Below, piece after piece: positions 8,367 through 16,101 of a DNA stretch of 35,014 nucleotides. The position numbers and the translations under genes were made by a program. The number at the start of each line of letters is the position of its first letter. Positions within the stretch are counted from its first letter, which is position 1. The notes under the pieces were generated by a model. That model did no database searches, was not told the origin of the DNA, and was given only the letters and a program-made list of their open reading frames with translations. Source of the DNA: Bacteroidota bacterium. Its GTDB lineage: Bacteria; Bacteroidota; Bacteroidia; Bacteroidales; FEN-979. Location: positions 986-35,999 of the forward strand of contig JAPLDG010000220.1 of NCBI GenBank assembly GCA_026391845.1, given 5' to 3'.

Positions 8367-9518
8367 TCAGATAGCAAAGCGTTTTACGTCTTCTTCGGTG
8401 ATTGATCCTTCGCAGAGGATGGCGAGGCGTTCTACCACGTTTTTCAGTTCACGGATGTTTCCCGACCATCGGATTTGTTGCAACGCTGACATAGCTTCGG
8501 TGGTAATTTCCATGGCAGGTTTGCCCATTCCGGTAGAGAAATCGGACAGGAATTGTGTGACCAGCAAAGGTATATCGTCGATCCGCTTGTGAAGAGGCGG
8601 AACTTCGATTACGATCACGCTCAGCCTGTGATAGAGGTCTTCACGAAATGTTTTGCCGATAATTTCCTCCCGGATGTTTTTATTGGTGGCAGCAATCACG
8701 CGCACATCAACCGGAATTTCCTTCTCTCCTCCCACACGCGTGATCTTGTTCTCCTGCAGGGCCCGCAACACTTTCGACTGTGCTGAAAGGCTCATATCCC
8801 CGATCTCATCCAGGAAGAGGGTCCCGCCGCTGGCCTGCTCAAAATCACCCTTATGCTGCTTGATTGCTGAAGTAAACGACCCTTTTTCATGGCCAAAAAG
8901 GTTGCTCTCGATCAGCTCGGCAGGAATGGCAGCGCAGTTCACTTCGACAAATGGCCCGTTGCACCGGTTGCTCAATGCGTGCAAATGCCGTGCAACCAAT
9001 TCCTTACCGGTACCGTTTTCACCGGTAATCAGCACCCGGGCATCGGTAGGGGCCACCTTCGCAATCATGGCCCTGATCTGGAGCATTGGTTCGCTCAACC
9101 CGATCATTTCGTAGTTGGCTCCGATCCTGCGTCGCAGCAGTCGGGTTTCGTCAACAAGACGTGAACGGTCCAGCGCGTTACGCAAGGCAACGAGCAGCCG
9201 ATTCAGGTCAATGGGCTTGGCGATATAATCATATGCTCCTTTTTTAATGGCCTCCACCGCCGTATCAATGGTGCCATGGCCAGAGATCATGATGACGGGG
9301 GTATCTGCAATTTCGAATATTTTAGAAAGCACCTCGATGCCATCCATTTTCGGCATCTTGATATCACACAGGATCACATCGTATTTATGTTCCCTGATCA
9401 TCTGCAATCCAGCCTCCCCGTCAGGTGCCTCATCGACCAGGTACTTCTCATATTCAAGAATCTCACGCAAGGTGTTCCGGATGCTTCTTTCGTCGTCAAT
9501 AACTAATATCCTGGACAT
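8367..9518 (-). CDS. Sigma-54-type (NtrC-like) response regulator lacking a DNA-binding domain
   Basis: 383 residues. The receiver domain (1-120) has the acidic pair DDE, phospho-acceptor Asp52 in LCDIKMPKMDG and Lys101 in AKPID. The AAA+ domain (about 135-375) has Walker A GENGTGKE (166-173), Walker B GGTLFLDE (231-238) and arginine-finger region FREDLYHR. The sigma-54-contact loop, normally GAFTGA, reads GSFTSA (213-218). The protein stops just after the AAA+ lid (EGSITEEDVKRFAI), so the Fis-type helix-turn-helix of NtrC is absent. Similar short regulators with GxFTSA are, to my knowledge, common in Bacteroidota and may act without site-specific DNA binding. No histidine kinase is adjacent. 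Heptamer arrays lie on both sides of the gene. Confidence 0.93.
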   Translation of the reverse strand: MSRILVIDDERSIRNTLREILEYEKYLVDEAPDGEAGLQMIREHKYDVILCDIKMPKMDGIEVLSKIFEIADTPVIMISGHGTIDTAVEAIKKGAYDYIAKPIDLNRLLVALRNALDRSRLVDETRLLRRRIGANYEMIGLSEPMLQIRAMIAKVAPTDARVLITGENGTGKELVARHLHALSNRCNGPFVEVNCAAIPAELIESNLFGHEKGSFTSAIKQHKGDFEQASGGTLFLDEIGDMSLSAQSKVLRALQENKITRVGGEKEIPVDVRVIAATNKNIREEIIGKTFREDLYHRLSVIVIEVPPLHKRIDDIPLLVTQFLSDFSTGMGKPAMEITTEAMSALQQIRWSGNIRELKNVVERLAILCEGSITEEDVKRFAI

Positions 9519-9558
9519 AAATGGGCTGAAAATTAGGTTCGCTTCATTTGCTAATTAG

Positions 9559-9635
9559 TTGGCAGTTGGCAGTCTGCAGTTGGCAGTCTGCAGTTGGCAG
9601 TTGGCAGTCACGCGTCACGCGTCACGCGTCACGTG
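9559..9635 (+). repeat. Composite heptamer array: (TTGGCAG/TCTGCAG)7 joined to (TCACGYG)4
   Basis: Eleven uninterrupted 7-bp units. The first seven are TTGGCAG or TCTGCAG; the last four are TCACGCG (three) and TCACGTG (one). The two families abut with no loss of 7-bp phase. The array lies between the divergent regulator and FG-GAP genes. The first family recurs at 27909-28020 and the second, inverted, at 8327-8361. Confidence 0.96.
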
Positions 9636-9661
9636 TTATAATTCCACTGTCAAAGGTAAGT

Positions 9662-9679
9662 TAACTTTGGATAACTTTG
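9662..9679 (+). promoter_or_regulatory. Two tandem -7-like boxes before the FG-GAP gene
   Basis: TAACTTTG occurs at 9662-9669 and again at 9672-9679, both fitting TAnnTTTG. Neither has a TTG at the right distance upstream, where the heptamer array ends. The first box would place the transcription start near 9676, only a few bases before the ATG at 9684, so the mRNA would have almost no leader. Confidence 0.4.
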
Positions 9680-9683
9680 TACC

Positions 9684-11936
9684 ATGGCGCCAATCCTTCA
9701 ATCGATCTGCGGTTTTTTATTCCGATCTTTGGTAATTGTGTGTTTTTCTGGCATTTTCACCTCCGGATACGCACAGTTTTCACAGTTTTCCGGTCTCTCA
9801 CTGAAATTTCCATGGGCCGGGGGGTTGAATTCCTGCCAGTTCTGTGCCATCGACCTCAACAACGACGGGATCAAAGACCTGCTGATCTTCGACCGGCACG
9901 GCAATCGCAAGCTGACATTTATCAATCACGGAACACCGAATGCCATCGATTATACATTTGCACCTGATTTTGCACTGCAACTGCCTGATTTGCATGATTG
10001 GGTGATTACCGCTGATTACAATTCCGACGGCAGGCAGGACATCTTCACCTATGGGATGGGCGGCGTACGAGTTTTTGAAAACATTTCTGATACCTCGTTG
10101 AAATTCAAACTGATCACCGATTTACTGGAGTCCTACTATTATACCGGAAAAGTGGGCATCCTGGTCACCGACGTTGACTACCCCGCCCTTTCTGATATCG
10201 ACAACGATGGAGATCTGGACCTGCTGACTTTTTTCGGCCTCGGTTCGTATGTGGAATATCATAAAAACATCTCCATGGAAAAGTATGGCCACCGCGACAG
10301 TCTAGATTTTAAACTCGCCGACCCCTGCTGGGGGAAATTTAAAGAAAGTGAGGGTGGAAACAGAATAACCCTGAATGCCGGCTGCCCCCTCGCTGCAGAT
10401 CAAATTTCAAATTTCAAATTTCAGATTTCAGATTTCAAATTGCAAATTGCAAATTGCAAATTGCAAAACACAAAATCAAGACACACAGGTTCTACCTTGC
10501 TAGCCATCGATCTCAACAACGACGGGCTTAAAGACCTCATATTAGGGGATGTAGATTATCCCGGACTCGTTGCACTTTATAATGGCGGAACTCACGATTC
10601 GGCTTTCATAGTGGCCCAGGATACCACATTCCCGGCAACATCAAAGCTGGTGGACCTTTTCTCATTTCCCGCGGTTTCAAACATCGATATTGACAATGAT
10701 GGGCTTAATGACCTGCTGGTCTCTCCGTTTGACCCTGCCCTTTTTACTTCTGACAACTACAACTGTGTTTGGTTCTATAAAAACACCGGATCGAATGTTC
10801 AACCAGTTTTCGAGTTTCAGACCGAAGATTTATTTCGAAGTGAAATGATGGACTTCGGATCGGCCTCCCATCCGGTATTATATGATTTTGACGGTGACGG
10901 ACTGGAGGATCTGTTTGCCGGAGACAACGGAACCTACGATTCTTCCTATTATCAGGATGCACAGCTGCACTCAGTTTACACTTCAAAAATTGCCTTTTTC
11001 AGGAATACCGGAACGAAATCAAGACCCTTGTTCACTTCTTTAACCAGCGATTTGGCCGGGATTTCCGGAATGGGTCTGCGTGGCGCTTATCCCACTTTTG
11101 GTGATTTGAATGGCGACAGCCATCCGGATATGCTGGTTGGGAACAGTGACGGCACTTTAATTTTATTCATTAACTCAGGTATCGATTCAGTTGTTCCTCA
11201 ATTTGAAACACCTCTCCGGCACTGGCAGGGCATCGATGTCGGAAATTACAGCGCTCCGCAACTCTTTGACCTGGATAAGGACAACATTCCAGACCTGATC
11301 ATCGGAGAGCCTGCCGAAAATCCATCATTTAAGATGGTTACAGACAGTCTGGGAAAGGTGAATGTGACCAATTACAACCTCTCATATAACGGCTACAGTG
11401 CGCCTTGTTTTTCCAGAAAGCCCGATGGAACAACTTTTCTGATTGCCGGTTCTGACGAAGGCCGTATTCACTATTTCGAGAACATCGATAACAACCTGAA
11501 TGGAAAATTCAAGGAGGCCGGCGGCCTCTACAACTGGATTTCATCAACCCCTGCCGACACACTTTTCGGCTGGCAGACATCCCCAACCATCGGCCATCTG
11601 ACAGATCCTGTTGATTTTGACATGATCACAGGAAATTTCGCCGGAGGATTGAATTATATTTCCAAACGATCCCCGGTTGGCATTTCAGAATCCCATCCTG
11701 TTCAGCCATGTTCCATGAAGGTCTATCCCAACCCCGCGGACAGGATGGTCACGATTCATCTGGATGAAAAAAACCAGAAACAAATGGCCGGTAGTATTGC
11801 TAATCTGTATGGACAGAAAGTCATTGAATTTCAACATTTCAAAACCACGACTCTTCCTGTTGCCAAACTTCCCTCCGGAACCTATGTGATACACCTTGGG
11901 GAAGTTACCGCTAACCTGATTGTTATTCATCCCTGA
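9684..11936 (+). CDS. Secreted FG-GAP/VCBS repeat protein with type IX sorting domain
   Basis: 750 residues. A signal peptide (about 1-31, ending SGYAQ) is followed by a propeller-like series of FG-GAP/VCBS repeats with EF-hand-like calcium loops: DLNNDGIKD, DIDNDGDLD, DLNNDGLKD, DIDNDGLND, DFDGDGLED, DLNGDSHPD and DLDKDNIPD. The C-terminus is a type A sorting domain of the type IX secretion system (MKVYPNPADRMVTIHL through LPSGTYVIHLGEV). The protein is probably exported across the outer membrane and surface-bound or released; binding or adhesion is the likely role, and no catalytic domain was seen. Residues about 240-261 are encoded by a nine-unit heptamer repeat between two calcium-loop repeats. 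Confidence 0.92.
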   Translation: MAPILQSICGFLFRSLVIVCFSGIFTSGYAQFSQFSGLSLKFPWAGGLNSCQFCAIDLNNDGIKDLLIFDRHGNRKLTFINHGTPNAIDYTFAPDFALQLPDLHDWVITADYNSDGRQDIFTYGMGGVRVFENISDTSLKFKLITDLLESYYYTGKVGILVTDVDYPALSDIDNDGDLDLLTFFGLGSYVEYHKNISMEKYGHRDSLDFKLADPCWGKFKESEGGNRITLNAGCPLAADQISNFKFQISDFKLQIANCKLQNTKSRHTGSTLLAIDLNNDGLKDLILGDVDYPGLVALYNGGTHDSAFIVAQDTTFPATSKLVDLFSFPAVSNIDIDNDGLNDLLVSPFDPALFTSDNYNCVWFYKNTGSNVQPVFEFQTEDLFRSEMMDFGSASHPVLYDFDGDGLEDLFAGDNGTYDSSYYQDAQLHSVYTSKIAFFRNTGTKSRPLFTSLTSDLAGISGMGLRGAYPTFGDLNGDSHPDMLVGNSDGTLILFINSGIDSVVPQFETPLRHWQGIDVGNYSAPQLFDLDKDNIPDLIIGEPAENPSFKMVTDSLGKVNVTNYNLSYNGYSAPCFSRKPDGTTFLIAGSDEGRIHYFENIDNNLNGKFKEAGGLYNWISSTPADTLFGWQTSPTIGHLTDPVDFDMITGNFAGGLNYISKRSPVGISESHPVQPCSMKVYPNPADRMVTIHLDEKNQKQMAGSIANLYGQKVIEFQHFKTTTLPVAKLPSGTYVIHLGEVTANLIVIHP
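10402..10464 (+). repeat. In-frame heptamer array (ARATTKC)9 inside the FG-GAP gene
   Basis: Nine 7-bp units: three AAATTTC, two AGATTTC, four AAATTGC, then degenerate AAAACAC. Nine units make 63 bp or 21 codons, so the frame is kept. The encoded stretch reads as heptapeptides of the form QISNFKF/QISDFKL/QIANCKL, unlike the calcium-loop repeats on either side. Confidence 0.95.
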
Positions 11937-11972
11937 TTCATTTACACTTTTTTTTGCTTCCTCTTTTTCTTT

Positions 11973-12007
11973 GTGGCTCTCAGTGTCATCTTCCCTGTGA
12001 GAACCAC
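11973..12007 (+). terminator. Possible hairpin after the FG-GAP gene
   Basis: GTGGCTCTCA (11973-11982) and TGAGAACCAC (11998-12007) pair over 10 bp with one mismatch around a 15-nt loop, 37 bp after the stop. The downstream sequence is only moderately T-rich, so termination is a guess. It lies in the 193-bp gap between the FG-GAP gene and mraZ. Confidence 0.3.
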
Positions 12008-12067
12008 CCGGGAAATTTTATGATTAACGCAGGATAATACCCTTTTTCAAAAAAGTTATTAACATAT

Positions 12068-12092
12068 TGGAGAAAAGTGGAGGGAAGTGGAG
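12068..12092 (+). promoter_or_regulatory. Candidate MraZ operator: three TGGAG boxes at 10-bp period
   Basis: TGGAG begins at 12068, 12078 and 12088, each followed by 5 nt, giving exact one-helical-turn spacing. MraZ of other bacteria binds direct TGGG-N repeats separated by 5 nt just upstream of its own gene. The arrangement and position match that architecture, with A in place of the third G. The boxes end 37 bp before the mraZ start and just before a -7-like element, so autorepression of the dcw cluster is the natural reading (inference). Confidence 0.7.
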
Positions 12093-12103
12093 GAATTTTA
12101 CCC

Positions 12104-12111
12104 TATATTTA
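12104..12111 (+). promoter_or_regulatory. Possible -7 element of the dcw cluster
   Basis: TATATTTA matches TAnnTTTG at all fixed bases but the last. It sits 11 bp after the third TGGAG box and 18 bp before the GTG start of mraZ. The expected TTG 19-20 bp upstream is absent; that position is occupied by the TGGAG repeats. Confidence 0.35.
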
Positions 12112-12129
12112 CACTCGAAAATAAAACAG

Positions 12130-12612
12130 GTGTCAACAACAAACTTAATCGGTGAATTTGAGTGCAGGCTTGATGATAAAAGCCGCATCATTCTTCCTTC
12201 CGCGCTGAAAAAGCAGATCAGTCCGGAAGCCAATGACAAGTTTGTCATCAATCGCGGTTTTGAAGGCTGCCTGGTGCTCTACCCACAGCATATATGGGAT
12301 GAAACTACCCGTAAAATGAACAGTCTCAATCTGTTCATCAAAGATCACAGGCAATTTGTCAGGGCTTTCAACAATGGCGCTACAGCGCTTTCGCTCGACA
12401 GTCAGAACAGGTTGCTGTTGCCAAAGCCGTTGCTTGATTTTGCCTCCATTGACCGGGAGATTATTTTGTTTGCCTATTCCGACCGGATAGAGGTATGGAA
12501 TAAAAAAACATACCTGGAACTGGTATCAAATGAGCCGGCAGATTTTGCGCAACTGGCAGAAAAAGTAATGGGGAACCCGAAAATTAGCGATGCCGGCGAT
12601 GATCTATCATAA
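12130..12612 (+). CDS. mraZ: Transcriptional regulator / division protein MraZ
   Basis: 160 residues from a GTG at 12130. The two AbrB-like SpoVT half-domains are visible: IGEFECRLDDKSRIILPSAL with the first DxxxR signature, and ALSLDSQNRLLLPKPLLDFA with the second. It forms rings and represses its own cluster by binding tandem boxes upstream; three such boxes are present. A longer reading from a TTG at 12067 would translate through those boxes and the -7 element and was rejected. It heads the dcw cluster and overlaps rsmH. The C-terminus (LAEKVMGNPKISDAGDDLS) is acidic. Confidence 0.92.
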   Translation: MSTTNLIGEFECRLDDKSRIILPSALKKQISPEANDKFVINRGFEGCLVLYPQHIWDETTRKMNSLNLFIKDHRQFVRAFNNGATALSLDSQNRLLLPKPLLDFASIDREIILFAYSDRIEVWNKKTYLELVSNEPADFAQLAEKVMGNPKISDAGDDLS

Positions 12613-13495
12613 AAGTGTTTTACTTGATCAAAGCATCGCAGCGCTGAATCTCAGGCCAGAAGGTGTTTATGTTGATGCCACGTATGGTGGTGGAGGGCAT
12701 GCAAAAGCCATGCTCGATCAGATGCAGGGAGGGAGGCTGGTTGCCTTTGATCAGGATGAAGAGGCCATCCAAAACCGGATTGATGATCCGCGGCTGGTCA
12801 TGGTCAACAACAATTTCCGCTTCCTCAGAAATTTTTTAAAGCTGCACCATGCTTCGCCGGTTGACGGGATCCTGGCTGACCTCGGAATCTCATCCCACCA
12901 GATCGATCAGCCTGAACGCGGATTTTCAACGAGGTTCGACGGCATCCTGGACATGCGCATGGATCAGAAAAAAAAACAAACTGCCAGGGATATTGTAAAT
13001 CACTATAGTGAAGAGACCCTGAGCAACCTGTTTTTTACTTACGGTGAAATCAGAAATGCCCGGAAACTGGCATCAAGGATTGTGGAGGCAAGAAAAATAA
13101 AATCGGTGGAAACAACCAGCGCATTGAAAGAAATTGCGAATACCTGCGCCGAACGGGGTAAAGAATTCAAGTACCAGGCTCAGCTGTTTCAGGCATTGCG
13201 GATTGAGGTGAACCAGGAGATGGAAGCATTGAGGGAATTTTTAAAGCAAGCCCCACAAGCGCTAAAACCGGGAGGCAGGTTCGTTGTAATATCGTATCAT
13301 TCGCTGGAAGACAAACTGGTGAAAAATTATTTCCGGTCAGGGAATTTCGATGGAACAGTGGAAAAGGACTTTTACGGAAATGTGCTTGCACCGATGAAAG
13401 TGATTACCCGCAAAGCCATTGTTCCGTCGGATCAGGAAATTGAAGAAAACAGCCGTTCCCGCAGCGCCAGGTTGCGGGTAGCCGAAAAAATTTAA
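12599..13495 (+). CDS. rsmH: 16S rRNA (cytosine(1402)-N4)-methyltransferase RsmH
   Basis: 298 residues from the ATG at 12599 (MIYHKSVLLDQS); an in-frame ATG at 12590 would add three residues, and either overlaps the mraZ end. It methylates N4 of C1402 in the decoding centre of 16S rRNA using SAM. Visible signatures are YHKSVLL at the start, DATYGGGGHAKAML (SAM-binding loop), LADLGISSHQID, ERGFSTRFDGILDMRMD, RIEVNQEM and the C-terminal VISYHSLEDKLVKNYF. The order mraZ-rsmH is the standard start of dcw clusters. Confidence 0.95.
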   Translation: MIYHKSVLLDQSIAALNLRPEGVYVDATYGGGGHAKAMLDQMQGGRLVAFDQDEEAIQNRIDDPRLVMVNNNFRFLRNFLKLHHASPVDGILADLGISSHQIDQPERGFSTRFDGILDMRMDQKKKQTARDIVNHYSEETLSNLFFTYGEIRNARKLASRIVEARKIKSVETTSALKEIANTCAERGKEFKYQAQLFQALRIEVNQEMEALREFLKQAPQALKPGGRFVVISYHSLEDKLVKNYFRSGNFDGTVEKDFYGNVLAPMKVITRKAIVPSDQEIEENSRSRSARLRVAEKI

Positions 13496-13497
13496 GG

Positions 13498-13949
13498 GTG
13501 AAGGAAAATCTGAAATATAATACGTTGAATCATGGGTTGAATGGTCCTATCAGGGGTTTGCATTACCCGAACAAGCGAAAGAACCTGTCAAAGCTGTTAA
13601 AAAAAGCAATAAAAGCCGCAAGGCAGTTCAGGAATTTCTTGGTGGCGACTACCTTTCAAAGGAGTGGGTGACCGGAAATATCAGCTATATTCTGTATGTG
13701 GCGCTGCTTGCCATGATTTATATCGCCAACACGTATTATACAGAAAAAAAATTCAAGGCCATCGAACGCACAAAAGTCGAACTGAAGGAGTTGCGTTATG
13801 AATATATAACCACCAAATCGATACTGATGTTTCAGGGACGACAGTCAGAAATATCGAAACGTGCTGTGATCCAAGGGCTCAGGGAAGCAAAAATGCCACC
13901 TTTTAAAATTCTTTATTCAAGCGAATCACTTCAACTGAAGAAACAATAA
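13498..13949 (+). CDS. ftsL: FtsL-like division protein; reading frame interrupted near its start
   Basis: The conserved part reads VQEFLGGDYLSKEWVTGN, then one membrane segment (ISYILYVALLAMIYIANTYY) and a coiled-coil-like region to 13949, the form of the Bacteroidota FtsL-like protein between rsmH and ftsI. This frame is open back to 13521 but has no ATG, GTG, TTG or other near-cognate start before a GTG at 13668, which would cut off the conserved FLGGD segment. A GTG at 13498, 2 bp after the rsmH stop, opens a different frame (VKENLKYN) that ends at 13671. Joining the two needs a -1 shift between about 13515 and 13605; an A7 run at 13599-13605 is one candidate site. This is either a sequence indel or a frameshifted gene. 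FtsL is a bitopic inner-membrane component of the divisome. Confidence 0.72.
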
Positions 13950-13953
13950 GGCA

Positions 13954-16101
13954 ATGAAGCAGATCAAGAAAGACATATTGATCCGTGTTTACCTGGTTTA
14001 TCTGGCAGTATTGCTGTTCGGGCTCTTTATTATTGCCAGGGTCGTGATGATCCAGCAATTTGAAAAGAAAGAGTTCATGGAGATGGCGAAAAAACAGGAG
14101 ATCCATCTGTTTGAAATGGAGGCGATCCGGGGCAACATCCTTGCCGATGACGGGAGCCTGCTCGCTGTTTCCATCCCCATCTTTGAAATTCGTATGGATG
14201 TGATGACCGACTCCCTCACCGATGAAGTGTTCCGCAACAACGCTGACTCCCTGTCAATTTGCCTGTCCCGGCTGTTTAAAAACCGGACACCCTCAGAATA
14301 TAAAGACATGTTATGGGAAGGCAGACGAAACCAGAACCGCTATCTCCTCATCCAGCGTGATGTGACCTATCCTGAGTTGAATCAAATGAGGCATTTCCCG
14401 ATTTTCAAACGGGGAAAATTCAAAGGCGGGCTGATCGTAATTGCTGACTATCAGCGTGAACTCCCTTATAAATCGCTTGCCAGGCGCATCATCGGATATG
14501 AAAGCGGAGAGAAGCCAAACCAGGTATTTGTAGGTCTGGAGGGGTCGTTTACAAAAAACCTGCAGGGCATAAAAGGTCAGCGTCTTATGCGCAGAATCGG
14601 TGGAATGGCCTGGGTGCCGGTTGACCCTGAAAGTCAGATTGAGCCTCAAAACGGCAATGACATCATCACCACCCTTGACGTGAACCTCCAGGACCTGGCG
14701 GAATCATCCCTTCGGAAAGAACTCATTGCCGACAGCGCCGATCATGGCTGTGTGATTCTGATGGAAGTGAAAACAGGTTACCTGCGCGCCATGGCCAATC
14801 TTGGCCTCACTAAAAAAGGAACCTACGAAGAGATTTTCAATTACGCCATTGGCGAGAGCCAGGAAACGGGTTCAACATTTAAACTGGCTTCGTTTCTGGT
14901 AGCCCTCGATGATCGAAAAATAGATCTCACCACACCTATCAATTGTTCCGGTGGCATTACCTATTACTCAGGTCGTAAGATGGAGGACTCCCATCATGGC
15001 CTTGGCGTGCTTCCCGCGCTGCAGGTATTTGAAAAATCGTCGAATGTGGGCACTTCAAGAATGGTCTATACAGCGTATTCCGACTCGGCTCAGGCATATA
15101 TCGACGGCCTTTACAGAATCGGGATCAACCGGCCACTCGGGCTTCAAATCGCAGGAGAAGGAAGGCCATATATTAAAAACACAAAAAGCAAATATTGGTC
15201 GGCACTTTCACTTCCATGGATATCAATTGGTTATGAAATATCCCTTGCCCCTATCCATCTCCTTGCACTTTATAATGCTGTGGCAAATAATGGCGTGATG
15301 GTGAAGCCGCTCTTTGTCAGGGAAATTCGTAAAAACGGCAGGTTGGTCCAGCGTTTTAACCCTGTGGTAATCAATCCTCAAATCGTATCTCCCTGGGCCA
15401 TTCAACAAGCCAAAAAATTGCTCGAAGGCGTTGTGGAAGAGGGCACAGGAGCCAGTATCAAGTCGCCAAACTATAAAATTGCCGGAAAAACAGGTACCTG
15501 TCAGATTGCAGCCGGAAACAAAGGCTATCGACAGGGAACAAAACAGGTTCAATATAAAGGATCATTTGTTGGATATTTTCCTGCCGACAATCCCAAATAT
15601 TCCTTGATTGTGGTTATTGTCAACCCCAGAAAAGGAAAGTACTATGGAGGAGCCGTGGCCGCACCGGTTTTTCGCGAATTATCGGATAAACTTTACGCGA
15701 TACGCCCCGACATTTTAATCCCGTTACCTGTTGACACGATCTCCTCACCCCTTCCTTACGCCCAGGCCGGTCAGATGAAAGATCTCTCAGAGGCATTTTC
15801 AATGCTCAGTATGAATGCCAGACCGGAGAACAGGCAATCAACCTGGGTACGTCCGGAAGAATCTTATCAAAAAATTGTTCTTTCCCCGGAAGCAGTTTCA
15901 AAAGGGATCATGCCCGATGTTTGCGGTATGGGACTGAAAGATGCGCTTTTCCTGCTGGAACAGCAAGGATTAAATGTGCTGGTGAATGGCAAGGGAACGG
16001 TTGTAAAACAATCCATCAACCCGGGGCTTACCATATATAAAGGTATGCCAGTGGTCATAGAACTGAAATTGAAACAAGACAAACCCAAAATGCAGGTATG
16101 A
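13954..16101 (+). CDS. ftsI: Septal peptidoglycan transpeptidase (FtsI/PBP3-type) with PASTA domain
   Basis: 715 residues, class B penicillin-binding protein. One N-terminal membrane anchor (about 9-32) precedes the pedestal domain beginning with IRGNILADDGSLLA. The transpeptidase motifs are all present: STFK (Ser307 nucleophile, Lys310), SSN (362-364) and KTGT (512-515). A single PASTA domain follows at the C-terminus (about 648-710, GIMPDVCGMGLKDALFLLEQ). It cross-links septal peptidoglycan as partner of FtsW. It starts 4 bp after the FtsL-like frame and ends in an ATGA overlap with murE. Confidence 0.95.
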   Translation: MKQIKKDILIRVYLVYLAVLLFGLFIIARVVMIQQFEKKEFMEMAKKQEIHLFEMEAIRGNILADDGSLLAVSIPIFEIRMDVMTDSLTDEVFRNNADSLSICLSRLFKNRTPSEYKDMLWEGRRNQNRYLLIQRDVTYPELNQMRHFPIFKRGKFKGGLIVIADYQRELPYKSLARRIIGYESGEKPNQVFVGLEGSFTKNLQGIKGQRLMRRIGGMAWVPVDPESQIEPQNGNDIITTLDVNLQDLAESSLRKELIADSADHGCVILMEVKTGYLRAMANLGLTKKGTYEEIFNYAIGESQETGSTFKLASFLVALDDRKIDLTTPINCSGGITYYSGRKMEDSHHGLGVLPALQVFEKSSNVGTSRMVYTAYSDSAQAYIDGLYRIGINRPLGLQIAGEGRPYIKNTKSKYWSALSLPWISIGYEISLAPIHLLALYNAVANNGVMVKPLFVREIRKNGRLVQRFNPVVINPQIVSPWAIQQAKKLLEGVVEEGTGASIKSPNYKIAGKTGTCQIAAGNKGYRQGTKQVQYKGSFVGYFPADNPKYSLIVVIVNPRKGKYYGGAVAAPVFRELSDKLYAIRPDILIPLPVDTISSPLPYAQAGQMKDLSEAFSMLSMNARPENRQSTWVRPEESYQKIVLSPEAVSKGIMPDVCGMGLKDALFLLEQQGLNVLVNGKGTVVKQSINPGLTIYKGMPVVIELKLKQDKPKMQV

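Noticed and set aside
12067-12129. Longer MraZ from a TTG at 12067
   Set aside because: It would place the TGGAG operator boxes and the -7-like element inside the coding region and adds 21 residues not typical of MraZ.
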